Assembly: GCA_028554755.1 (NCBI GenBank)
Contig: JAPTOF010000002.1
Span: 30,868,501-30,932,500, forward strand
Reading direction: 5' to 3'
Source of the DNA: Cordia subcordata
Taxonomy: Eukaryota > Streptophyta > Magnoliopsida > Boraginales > Cordiaceae
Length of the DNA stretch: 64,000 nucleotides
The notes below the pieces were generated by a model. That model made no database searches, was not told where the DNA came from, and worked only from the letters and a program-made list of their open reading frames with translations. Shown here one piece after another: positions 1 through 13,300 of this stretch. A program made the position numbers and the translations under genes. How positions within the stretch are numbered: the first letter of the stretch is position 1; each line of letters starts with the position of its first letter.

Positions 1-3000
1 AGGATTACGATAAGACATGAGTTTCTTCTTTTGAAAAAATTAAAATTGTCATAAGATTAAAATAGACTTGATGATTGCCGATTCTTTTGGGCCGTAAGGC
101 CCTATTATATTGTAGCCTTCAAATTTGGGCTACCTTTAGTTATGAATGGCCCATGATGTACAAGTCCTCTGTTGGCCTGCCACTTTTAGCTCTGGAGAAA
201 GTCTTATGGCCCCGTGGATCAAAGCACTTTCGTCGTCATTGATTTTATTACCGAAAAATCCTCTCACTTATTGACTATTGTGCAAATTGCAGGTTTGCTG
301 CAATCTAGTTTTACTTGGAAGTGATTTTCTGGAGGGCATTTTAAAATTTTAAAAATGATTCTTAAGTAATTTTCTGGAAAAAATGATACTTTGGGTATTC
401 AAAAAATAATGTCTCAATCAAAAACTGAAAGAAGACACACACTTTTTAACACTTTTCAGGTTTCAGCTTATTTTTTAAATGACAATTCTTAGCCCATAAG
501 AAACATATTGTTTAAAGTGAGATGATGGTAAAATATTCCGCATTAAAGAGGTTTAAAGGACTGAAGTCTGATTTCACATGTAAGAATCACTCTTTTAGGG
601 AAAATATAAAGGGTACGAGACAAAATGATGATATAGTAATTCGACTTTCTCTCGCCCAAATCGGAAAAAACAGAGAAAAGGGAAAAACAGGAATAATTTG
701 TTACCATATCTCTCTGCGGATTTTTAACTACAATTTGATAGACAAATGAAGATATGCTATTCAAGAAGTTTAAATAGCCCTTCTAATAAAGTTTTCCCTA
801 ACTGTAGTAACAACTTTAGAGGATTTATAGGCTTTTAATGCTTATGGTGAAAGGAATACAACTGAAAGATAGGCCCCTATGCATCTCCAGGGGGCTGAGT
901 TTTTCTGGTGCAAACGAAAAATCATTAAGTTATTGGTGCCAACTCTCAATGATATATTCCACCCACAAGCTGCATGCATGATGTATACCCAACAAACAAT
1001 GACCCACTCTTTATTATGCTTTGTATCTAAAAGGCACACAAGCTTGCCAATCTCCTATTGGGGTTTTAGATAAGGGGGCCATTCTTGGTTCTCATTACTT
1101 TAAGCATATCACAAGGTTAAAAGTACTGCAGCATTTTACACAATAGTTTAGTTTTTTTTTTTTCCTTTTAGCTAAGCATTACTTCTAATTTTTTTTAGCC
1201 TAGATACACGAAAAAAAATTTATTCGTTGAATTACCCTTTTAACATTGTTATAATCTATAGATATCGTCTGCAATGCTATAATTATAGTATTATTCTAAA
1301 CGTGTTTGTGAATTGCATCAACGGGGGAAAATTATTTCAGCTAATCAAGCGTGAGAGCTCTATAATGATTGTGAGGAGAAGCTCCTCATCCCCAACCTTC
1401 TCCCTTTTTTTGGGTCAACCACGTTTCCTACTTGGTAGATTTCATTTTTCAATTATCTTCCATTCCTTTTTTTTTTCACTTCTTCTTTCTTTTTTCTTTT
1501 TTTAATAACGAGCATTTTATCTTGTACAATTCATTTCTCGTAAAGAAAATTATAAAGCAATGATGTAAGGAGATACTACTAAGATGCAATTACTTAGCCT
1601 CTTTAATCATATTAGATGATGGTCCTAAGATTATTTTTGACACATGCATGGCCCAGCCCCAAGCACGCTGGCTCAAAAATAAAAATTCGCCAACTATCCT
1701 ATTTGCCTATATAATAAGAACCTTGTGCGTCTCTATGCTACGAAATTTTAAAAATTTTAAAACACGTCTAATGTTTTTCTGCTTAGGCATAGACAAAAAG
1801 TTCACAAAACTCCAAGTTGAAGAGTTGATGCATTTATTTGCAAAAAGTAATTCATCGAGGTGATCAGTAGCCAAATCTTCCATGAATTTCGTGATCTTGG
1901 CCAACCCATTTATATATTATAAGTTGAAAGAATCCTTTCGGTAACATTCACTAATCAGCCTCGTTAGTAAGACCTACCAAAGAAGATGATTGAAAATGGA
2001 CCATCAGCGTTTATTGATTAAAACGCGAAGCCTCTTTGTAATACTTCTAGCTATGTATGTTAGCAAGACTGACTGGTGCCCAATATTCTACTGTGCTTCT
2101 GGGTAGTAGGAGAACTAACTTTTGAGTGATTTTGAAGATTGGTACCTGCATCAAAGCAAAAGAAAGCTAAAATCTAGGGGTTTCGATACCCTAATCATAA
2201 TATTATTATAATAAAATAACATAAGACAAAGATTTAATTCTAGCTTACCGTTACAAGAAAGCAACACATTATAAGCAAATCTAAATCTAAACTATAGTAT
2301 ATAAATCATTTGAGGTTAAATTAGACGACCTTTTAAAGTGGAGAATAGTTGTAAACTAATAAATTATAGGTCATTAGAGACTCTCCATTCAAATAATTGA
2401 TCGATGTTGACTAATTAAACAGCGTTTGACAAATTTGGGGAAACATCAAAACGAAAAAGGGATCATACGTTAAGGTTGAGACCTTTGGCCGTCTCAATTA
2501 GGTGGAAGACATGGCCATTTATGTATCACGTGCTCAGGTGTCAAACTTAAAAATTTTTAGTGTTTAGCGAAAGCAATGGACAGATGCCAATCTTATCCAC
2601 ATCCTTATGAACAATTTGTACTGACATACGATATATATTATTGATAATATAATTCATCCACCAGAACCTCATTTCATTGGCATGGCGCGACAAGTATGGT
2701 AACTTTGTTTTCTATGTAATTCCACATCTCTCATGCATTATTCTTTGATTTTAAAAAAAAAAAAACCTAAAGATTGGTTTGTTGTACATACTTGAGGTAT
2801 GCCTCTACGGAATCTTTCCATTACGTTTTTCTTTCTTTCTATATGCAAAACGTAAATTATCGTTGATATGAATAGGTTTATCTTGTATTGTTAAGTAATT
2901 GTATTTTTTTATAAATTTTTATACCTAATTTAACCCTATGTCTCTCTCGAAATTCAGATTCAAGTTATCTCAGACTCAACCACTTAGCTACGCTTTAACC

Positions 3001-3457
3001 CTTTGTGATTGTGTATTTAACTGGTTTTACAAGGAAAATAAATAGCGTCAAAATGATACTATTGTAATGCAACTCTTCCGATATGTTGTTCCTTTTTCCA
3101 ATTGCTGTTGCTGGGAAAGAACTAAAGGCAACGGACATAAGTATTACAGCTTCATCTGGCATTGGCTAATTGGCTAAGCGCTCCTCATCTCCACAGAGAA
3201 CGTTACGTCTAGTTTATAATATCCCCAGCCCAGCTCCAACGTCATTGTCTGAGGTTCATGGACAGCTTAGCGTCATGGTAATGGACTTCTATGATTTTGA
3301 TTGTTAAATTTGTAATCTCACACCAAATGAAACACAATTAGTCCAGCTCAGAATTGTATTAAGCACAAGGCTCTTGGAGTTTGACCGACAAAATGAAGAA
3401 TGAAAATCAGGATATCAACATCATCAGGGGGATTATGTACATAAGAAACTTATGCTC

Positions 3458-3702
3458 CGTTATGTTTATCTTATTGAAATGAGAGAAAATCTTATAAGAC
3501 ATCTTATTATGCATTTTTTAAAAAACTCAAAATAAACTATACTTTTTATCTTTTAACAAATAAGTAATCTATTTTATCTTATTTTTTACAATTATAAAAT
3601 ATATGGTGAATATGATAAGATATCTTAAATTTTATAAGATATCTATCTCCAAATTTCAATAAGATAAGTATCTTAAAATAAGATCATTTCAAACACACTA
3701 TT
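3458..3702. mobile_element. Candidate AT-rich MITE, related to the element at 33207-34072
   Basis: The two ends are imperfect inverted repeats rich in the motif ATCTTAT(T/A), and the interior aligns with the outer element at 33207-34072. Both share blocks such as CTCAAAATAAACTATACTTTT and a region around AATAAGTAATCTATT. This copy has no internal insertion, so it serves as the empty-site form of the other. The exact ends and target-site duplication are not clear. Non-autonomous, with no coding capacity. Confidence 0.5.
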
Positions 3703-4866
3703 AGACGGCACCAAGAAGATGTAAACTGTTCTAGATATACGTGAAGAGGCGATTATAAATTATCATTGAAAAAATGAGGGAATAGGCGATTATTTTTCTG
3801 TCATTGATTATGGTTTTGAATTGCCACATATGAATAGGCAGTAGTTTATAGCCGGCTATTTAGATTACAAAAGAAAAAAGAATAAGGAATTCATCTAGGT
3901 TTGAACTTTGAATTTTTTATGACGTAACTATGGCCAATCAAGCTAAACACTTATGAATTAATTATTTTGCATAACAATATATCTATTTATTATAAAAAAG
4001 TGCCACATATGACATATAACTGCTACTTGGCTATACACACTATTTATTAGTTGAAAAATAAAATGTACAACTATAAACGACGATATCGATAAAATCGCTG
4101 CCTGTAAACATTTATCATTTTTCTGATAATTAAAATAAAGTGTACCACTAGGCGGGGATTTTTAGAAAATCATGGTATATGCGTTGTCACTATAAGCGAT
4201 GATTCACGTAAAATAGATTTACATTATAAAAGGATCTTTAACCAATGTTATAAAACTAATTTAATATCATATAATATATAATCTTTTTGTCGTAATTATA
4301 TTATCAATTTATCGCCATTGACTTTTCATCCTATTATCAAGTTATGAGGGGATAGGGAAGCCAATGTCGTCATCATTGAGTTATTGCTAATCACTGTCCT
4401 ATAATAATAGCTCCCATTGGTTGATAAACAATCTAAACTAACGCAGAAAGATCCATTTATCAAGAAAGCTGAGCTGTGTATTGTGCAAGTGGCTGTAAAG
4501 AGAGCACAATTGTGGACCAGGGTACGGTGTTGATTATTAGTAAATAAACAAAAGATCATTAAATTGATTAAGATGGAGGGAAATAAGGTCAAAGTTGCAA
4601 GAAAAAAAGAGGGATTCATTATTGGATTGTAGGTCAGCACAAGCACCTAACCTAACTAACCCCTCAATTCAAAGTCATACCGATATGTAGAAGATCTATT
4701 TTTATACTTGTTGGTCTTTTGCTTGTTCATTAATTCATTTCATCTTTTGACTTTTTTCTTATTTTACCATTCGATAAAGATTGTTCCAAAATGATACTAT
4801 AACTTGCGTAATAAACTTTAATGCTATGATAAACAACTAAGAAACTTTGGTTCATTCATCTCTTAA

Positions 4867-5088
4867 GGGTTTGTTTGGATTGACTTGTTTTTCTATAACT
4901 TTTGAAAAAAATTAGTTTTTTTTTTTTTTAAGAATTCAAATGTTTGGCCTCAGAAGAAAAATAGGGATCAATTTTTTTTTAGAGTTTTAGTTCTTTTTGA
5001 AATTTAATCCAAATACTTAAAAAATATATGTATTTTTTAAAGAAAAAATAATTTTTTTAAATGAAAAACCACTAAGTCAAACAGGCCC
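4867..5088. mobile_element. MITE, PIF/Harbinger (Tourist)-like, family 1 copy A
   Basis: A 222-bp AT-rich element. Its left end reads GGGTTTGTTTGGATTGAC and its right end is the inverted form, ending GTCAAACAGGCCC. It is flanked on both sides by TAA (4864-4866 and 5089-5091), the 3-bp target duplication typical of PIF/Harbinger elements. The same family recurs at 32546, 47904, 62352, 62631 and 63611, with degenerate copies at 26988 and 41191. Confidence 0.75.
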
Positions 5089-7366
5089 TAAGCACAAAAA
5101 CATTGATATATTTTGCAAACAAACACGTATATCGTCTCCCTAATTGATCAATGGATCAATTTGCAGATAGCAGTATTTTACATATCCCAAATAATCTGAA
5201 AGTAGGCAGTGAAGGTCTTAATTTTAGTGAAACACATTCTTATTATTGATTAGCGAATTCTCTTAAATTGTTTCAGTTGATGAAACTGAACTAATCTGAA
5301 AACTCTTTTCTGAAATAAGACTCATTCAATTAATAGACTCGTCTGTTATTAAGTATTCTAATTATATTTTATTTTCGATGGTCAGATTAAGTTCCATTTT
5401 TATAACTTTTAAGCTGAATAATTAAAAGTCACCGAACTAAACAATTCAAACCGAATAAACCCTTTATTGATCGCAATCATAATTTTCAATACATAGAAAA
5501 ATAAATAATTTATAATATTATATGCCTTGTCGTAGCAAATTGCGGCATCCACTATCCAGTAATTTAATACTCCATGCTAAAGCCAAATTCACCCATAAGA
5601 TAACGGACTTGGATCCTTTTCTATTTTTTATCCTCTCTTATATATATGTGAGGGATAATGCGAATCATTCTAGCTTCCCTTTTTCATTCTTGTTTGGCAT
5701 AATGACACACTGAAATTGGCAAGTTAAAAAATGTTGGAAAAATAATATTTATTAAATGCCTTTATAACATGACAAAACATTTTTTTTTTCCAAAAAAGAC
5801 CTACCCCTATGTGCATTTTCACAATTTTTTTAGGATTTGCTTTAATTTAAACCCCTCCAACCCTCTCGTCTCTTGTGACTGAGCTACTCTATCTATCCAT
5901 TTCTCTTTTCTTCTTTCTCAATGGCCATGGTGCTATAAGTGTGGTGTGAATTCTTTAAAATAATTTATTTGATAAATCGTAATTAGCATTATAAACATTT
6001 TATAATTGAAAATAAATATAAAATATAGAAGGTATAGTAAAAGAATATTATTACTTGTTTGATATGGACAATTTAATATAATTAATAAAAGCAAATATTT
6101 AGAACTTTTATTATAAAGAGATATAAGATTATTAGAAAAGTTTATTTTGATTATTTTTAAGCTAGTAACCTATAAAAATTAGAGGCGTATATTCACTTAT
6201 ATATGCCACAAAAACAAAATGTATGCAAGTTCATAATTTAATGTTCACGAGGTTCAACATGTAAAAAAAAAATAATGCAAAAATTACTTTTTCTTAAATC
6301 TATACTAGGATCATATTAGCCTATTCAATTAAACGTTTATTCTATTTCGACTTGCTAATATGATTTTAGGAAATATATAAACCAACACCCAGTTCTATTT
6401 TTTTCCCAACAACAAGAATTCGAACAAGATAAATTATAATTTTTTCTATTATACAATGCCAAATAAGCTATTATTTGAGATACCAAAATAAATAAATTTT
6501 CATAAACTAAATACATATAAACAATATAAATAAATGCGAGAGGTCCCAACATTGATTTTTAGTCTATATAACCTTCTCTCCAAAAAATGATATAAAATAA
6601 TTTAAATATTTTCTAAATATAAAAAGTTAATAAATGAACAACAAAATACAACCACATCTAATATTACTTGTCACTTAACACAATAGCTAATGGTAATACT
6701 TTATGAATAGAAGCAAAGTTACTAGGGTATTATTGTAAATCGAGTCGAAAGGTAAGTCACTTTAATATCCTCCCATCATATTCTAATGTTTTTAACTTTT
6801 CAAAACAACTTTATACTATTCACATAAATTTAAACATTAAACAACGAATCAAAAAGAAAAAATTATTAAAAAACACTTCTCATTTTTAATTGAAAAGTTT
6901 TATATAACTCCACCCACCCACCAGTCTTTTTCTTTTTTAATATTTTTACAAAATTATGTATGTGTATATTTATTTTCTGTATCTCAATTTGGAGCCTTTA
7001 TTCTCTACACTGTGAACTCGACACATCTCCAAGAAGTTTAGATTTTTCACGGTGAAAAGAACAAAGCAAAGCCCAAAAAGAAAATAAGAAAATAAGCCGA
7101 AGGAGCTTAAAGAAAAGCAGTTCGCGTAGTGCTCATAGCTCATAACTTACATTTTGCTCTGATTCAGAAGAGCTCTTGATTTATTTCTAAATTTTTTGGC
7201 TGAAAATCTACGTATTTTTTTTGTAAAGATTGGATTTTTTACTTTTTGTCTGTTTGTTGTTGCTGGGTAATGTGGGGAGGAGTGAGGTTCTTCTGGGGAT
7301 GGTACCCGATCGGAGGCTCGCCGGCGGTTTGATGGGTTTGCTGTTAGTGTTAAACGCCATCGTTTA

Positions 7367-10300
7367 ATGGAGTTAAAAATTCAGTGTGGCCACTGTGCTT
7401 GTGGTTCTTTACAACCTGGTGCCTTTGCAATTAAAATTGGATTTGCTTTCATTTTCCTCGAGGTAAGCAGTTTGTTGTGACCTTTTTACTGTAATGCATA
7501 AAGAAGATGTAATTTTCTTTTCGGTAGAGTTTTCTTTTAGCTAAAGCAGTGAAATTTTAGTTTTTAGGAGGTGTCTGGCTGCTAGGAAACTGTTGAAAAA
7601 TTAAGGGGAAAATTTATTTACTGGCGTGATTTTCTGGATTTTATTTATCAGTGGAATTTTGGGCTGTAAAACTACAAATTTTTGAGAAAGGTGGAAGCTT
7701 TCCTTAAGAATTTCTGTATTTTTGGTAATTTCCATTTCTGGGTCTGTTCATTATTGTTCTTCTCTCTTCTGTTCTTTCGTTCCTTCTCTTTGTTTAATTT
7801 TGGTACTACTTTTTTTTTGTTGTTTTTTCCAATGCTGCCTGATTAATTGCTTAGAACATTTTTGGTGTGGAAAGAAGTACCTTTTGGTTATATTGTCACA
7901 AGCATGCTTCCACATTTGCATATTTTTAGGATTTGGATAATATTGCACTAATGAGTTAAATATTTTGTAAGTTTTAATTGAGCTGAAATTCAGCTAATGT
8001 GGTTCAAAAGAATTTTTTTTTCCTTTGGTATGAACTGCATGCAACTTGGCAAATTTAGTGATTTGGGTAGTTGTGTTTTCTTTTTCATTTGAAGAAAAGT
8101 TTGTTTTACTATTACTTAAGCAAAGGTTTAATTAATCTAGTTCTTTTATTGTTGATCTAGGTTTTATTGCTAGTAGTATGGTTAGAAGCTGCTCGAGCTA
8201 CTACCCAGGAGCACTCCTTGCAGAGGACAGGTTTTGGAAAGGGGAATGAAAATATTTTATCACATTCTTGCATTCATGATCAAATAATTGAACAACGGAA
8301 GAGACCAGGTCGAAAAGTGTACTCTGTTACTCCACAGGTGTATGAGTCGTCCGGTGCCTCAAAGCCCCTTCAGCATAGAGGAAGATCACTGCTTTCCACT
8401 GCTGAACCGACTAGGGAAGAAAAGGATGTGAAGCAGCCTATTAGAATTTATTTAAACTATGATGCTGTTGGTCATTCATCCGATAGAGATTGTAGGAATG
8501 TCGGCGATATTGTGAAGGTAAGTTTTTGCATTACGTGGTGAGATTTATCATGTTTATAATAGCCATGGTTGTTTGAACTAATTTGTTTTGGGTTTCTCAT
8601 AAACCAGCTCGGGGAGCCATCTGGTGATTCAGTTTCTGGTGTGCCCTCTTGTAATCCACATGGGGATCCCCCAATTTATGGTGATTGCTGGTACAACTGT
8701 ACTTCAGATGACGTAGCTGGGGAGGACAAGAAGCATAGACTTCGTAAGGTATGAATACGCAGTAATTCAACACAATTTCTGAAAGAGTATGCCTAGCCTC
8801 TAGCTTATAATTGGTTGCTGCTCTTTAAGCTTCATGATGTAAAGCACACTCTGTAGCTCATAATCTGATGCAACTCTTTTTAGCTTCACTCTTTGATATT
8901 ATAATGCTTTTGTCTACTAGCAAAGTTAGCTGAACTGTTATAGACTGAAAATTTCAATATTCTAAGGGTGGGAATAATGATGCAATGATTAGTATACAAA
9001 CTGGCTTAGCTAAGTTAAAGGTTTGACAATTTAGTTGTTCCTGTGTATAGGATACAATTGATATTAGTGTCCGACTTTTGCGAGACTAGCAAAATGCTAA
9101 ATTACTTTATAGCATTCCAGCAATTCTGTTTGCTTGGAGATCATATTCATGCTTGGAGCAACACTTAGATTGATGCCGAAATAAGTGCTAGGTATTTTTA
9201 GCATGTTTGAGGTAAAGAGGTTCATTCTCTAGGGTAGTACTTGTTGCACTGACCTTGGGTCTTTTGATGGGGTAACCACATACAGGCTCTGGGGCAGACT
9301 GCTGATTGGTTCAGAAGAGCCTTAGCTGTTGAGCCAGTAAGAGGAAACTTGAGGTTGAGCGGGTATTCTGCATGTGGACAAGATGGAGGTGTACAACTAC
9401 CAAGAGAATATGTTGAAGGTACCTTTGTTTTTTCAACAGTTTCATTCTCCAAAACTCATGATATTGTCTCTGTCACTTAACTGTGCTTCACATTGAGTAC
9501 ATTCCTGAAAAGAAATACTTATTTGTCTCATTTACCCTCTCAGAGGGCATTGCTGATGCAGATTTAGTACTTTTGGTGACTACAAGACCTACTACTGGGA
9601 ACACACTAGCATGGGCTGTGGCTTGCGAACGTGATCAATGGGGACGTGCTGTTGCTGGTAATTTAATATTGAGAAAAGCTTGTTATGTTACCCTATTCTA
9701 AGTTATTTGCCATTCACGAGGCTAAAATGTGCTCACAACTGGAGTCTGTTTGTCTGCAGGACACGTAAATGTTGCTCCTCGCCATTTGACTGCTGAAGCA
9801 GACACTTTACTTTCAGCTACCCTCATACATGAGGTGAGTCAGTAAATCCTCTGTGGGAAACAGTTGCAAAGAAAATGTACTTTCAGTCCAAGTGATAAGG
9901 TTTGAAATGCACAGGTGATGCATGTTCTTGGATTTGATCCCCATGCATTTGCCCATTTTCGGGATGAGAGGAAAAGAAGGCGTACTAAGGTAAATGAATG
10001 TCATGTTATTACTTTTAGAACAATTCTGTTGAAATTTCTTTTAGCAATATTTTGTAGTATTTCTCTCCTCATTCTTTACCATTTCCATTTTGAAAATCTT
10101 AGTAGTTGTAAAATCATGCACTTGTGGTCCTCATTTTTTTTTTTTTGGGGTGTTTGCAGATGCTAAAACTTTCTGACTAATTTACTTGTTATATCCTTGT
10201 ATAGGTTACTGAACAAGTGATGGACGAGAAGCTTGGACGTACAGTGACACGAGTGGTTCTTCCTCGAGTTGTCATGCACTCGCGTCATCACTATGGGGTA

Positions 10301-13300
10301 TTTGTTTGCTTTATGCTGCTTTTATCCGTGCTTCCTTTTGCAAGATCAATAGTTTCCCTTTAGAACTGTTGGATATTCTGCTTAGGAGATCTTTACAACC
10401 CAAGGAATAATAAGATCATTACTTCCAGGCTTTCTCTGGAAATTTCACTGGTTTAGAGCTAGAAGATGGTGGCGGACGGGGCACGTCAGGTTGTCTTCTC
10501 CTTTTCCTAACTCTTTAGTCCTTACATATATCAATATTTTGGTGCATGCCCACCTATTATATATACTTAACCAGCCTCTCAAGTGGTAAGAGTTGAAAAG
10601 GTACTTCGAACATTCAGCCATAGTGTTATACTTTTGTACCGGAATTCAGGGGGTTGGATGAAAATTTATATATTTTTTTAAAAAGGAGTGTCTCCAGATT
10701 CAGGCTGTTCCAGTTCTGTATTCAGCATTGATTGGTTTAATGCTTATGTGGCAGGAACTGCTTTTAACATTGTGAAAAATCTTGGGGTTCCATCCTAAAA
10801 ACCAATTGGTCAATTGGAGGAATAGCCCAGGATCTTATTAAGTAGTCTTAAACTTTGTGATTTTTCTATGTGGGAGGAAATACTTTAACACTCCCCCTCA
10901 CATGTGACCTAATTTGATAATTGAAGAAGGGTCAGACGTGGACAAATTCAAACGTCACACGTAGGGTCACATGTGGACAAATTCAAACGTCACACGTGAA
11001 TAAAGAAGGGTCACACGTGGACAAATATAATTGGCCCATAACTTGAGCTCTGATACCATATTAGAGTTACCACCTCCTCTAAAAGCTCAAGCTTGTAGAG
11101 AGGATATTAGTTTATTTATTTGTTGTGTTAACACGCCTCCTCACGTGCAGCGTAATTTGTTTAAAGCTTGCGCGTGAACAATTTAATTAAATGGGTGGCA
11201 GTAAGGATCGAACCTGTGCTGTTTGGCATCCAGGCTCTGATAGCATGTGAAGAATCCTGGGGTTCCATCCTAAAAACCAATTGGTCAATTGGAGGAGTAG
11301 CCTAGGATCTTATTATGTAGTCTTAAACTTTGTGATTTTTCTATGTGGGAGGAAATACTTTAACAAACATCAATGATCTTGGATACCAATTTTTTTTTAC
11401 AATTATGAGACTGATAATTTCCTGCAGGATCACATTGGGAGAAAAGGCTATTGATGAATGAGATTATGACTGGATCAGTGGATTCAAGATCAGTTGTCTC
11501 AAAAATGACACTTGCTTTACTTGAGGATAGTGGATGGTACCGGGCAAATTATAGCATGGCAGACTGTCTTGACTGGGGCCGCAACCAAGGAACTGATTTT
11601 CTCACATTTCCTTGCAATCACTGGAAGGGGGCATACCATTGCAATACCACACAGCTCTCTGGATGTATATACAACAGAGAGGCTGAAGGTTACTGCCCAA
11701 TTATGAATTATAGCGGTGATCTACCTCAGTGGGCACGCTATTTTCCGCAGGCGAACAAAGGCATGTAAATTAATCTTTGCAACTTCTCTCCTATGGTGTA
11801 TTGTAGAAGTGGAAGTGCTATTTAGCTTTTTGATGTAAGTGTTTGATAATTATATTTCGCAGATTTGTAGAATGGATTTCACTTCATGCGGAATAGCTAT
11901 CTTCTCTTGACCATGGATTTTGTCAAAAAATTTAAAAACTAGTGCTGTCCCGGACATCATCCACATTCGGCTGAATTTGTTCAGTCCTTCCTAGGGAAGT
12001 GTAATAAGAGGTCAAAATTTTACCTAGTGTAAAATTTAATGGGCCGTGTCTCAATTATTTCAAGTTTAGTTAGATCTTGACAATGCAATGAATGGTCAGA
12101 AAAAAGGAGTGAGACTATCTAGTGTTTGCCATAATATGACATAGTGATCCAGAAATGCGTACAAGTAGAACGTTTGAAGCGACATACCTGGAGTCCAAGT
12201 CTATTTGAAGTTTTTAGGCTGACATTCTTGTGGAAATGAAAATATTGGACCTTCCAAATAGTAATTTCCTTGGAATTATTAGCTCTTTGTTGCTATTATT
12301 TCCTTCACTTGTCATCATCTGGTTTCTCACAAGTGAGGCAGACCTTTAGGAAGTTGATAATCAGACATGGCATGCTCAAATATCTGGCTCCAATGTGAAT
12401 GTAGATTCCTATTGTGATCTAGCATTCTGATTCAGCTAATATCATTGTCGTAGCCTATAAGTCTAACATGTTATTGATTCTTTCTGTTTCCTCTTGACCA
12501 TTGCAGGTGGACAGTCATCATTGGCTGATTATTGCACTTATTTTGTAGCTTATTCAGATGGATCGTGTACAGACACTAACGGTGCACGGGCGCCTGACAG
12601 GATGTTGGGTGAAGTGCGGGGTCGTAATTCTAGGTCAGATTTTCCCTGAAACTAGTGTGGGATTATAAGCGTGCGTTACCAAAGTTAATCCTTTTCCATG
12701 CATCAAATTACAGGTGTATGGCTTCGTCATTAGTTCGTACCGGTTTCGTACGTGGTTCCATGACCCAGGGAAATGGTTGTTATCAACACCGGTGTATAAA
12801 CAATTCTCTAGAGGTCGGTTCAGAGTTTCATATGTTGTGTTTTTGCCTGATTACTAATAGCTGAGAGTAATTGTCTGCCAATTACTGTCTGCCAAACTGA
12901 AATACAAACGTGATAACTGTCCAGAAGAATTTATTCATCTTTTTTCATTTTTTTCTTCCTCAGCGTTTTCCCTTAACTTTACCTCGTCATTCGTATGATC
13001 ATTTCCTCTTTCTCTTCTTGCTCAAGCATGGTCAGAATTTTTGAACTCTTGATCCTCAGAATTAGTTTGAGGTTAAATCTTCAGATTCTTAAGTTGTTGC
13101 TTGAGTCCTGATTATGACAGCATTTATGTCTCTTCCCTCAATGTAAAATTGTTGCAAGGAGGAGAAATACTTTTTGGTGAATTAATACTATATCTATGAC
13201 CAAAAAAGAATTGATACTATATCATTGCAACTAAATCCCTTGAACAGAAATATTTACTCCTATGAGACAGCGAAGGTGAAAGCCAAAACTTAATGTTTCT

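Larger units (their letters stand above)
1..6990. other. Gene-free AT-rich intergenic region
   Basis: No reading frame here looks like a protein: the open frames are short, low in complexity and lack recognisable domains. The recognisable objects are a TAA-target MITE at 4867-5088 and a palindromic AT-rich element at about 3458-3702, listed separately. From about 6990 the sequence becomes the 5' leader of the M8 peptidase gene. I see no RNA gene. Confidence 0.6.

Noticed and set aside
11761..11766. GT donor at 11765 for intron 10 of the M8 gene
   Set aside because: It shifts the frame and meets a stop in the next exon; the GC donor at 11761 keeps the frame and the family's sequence.
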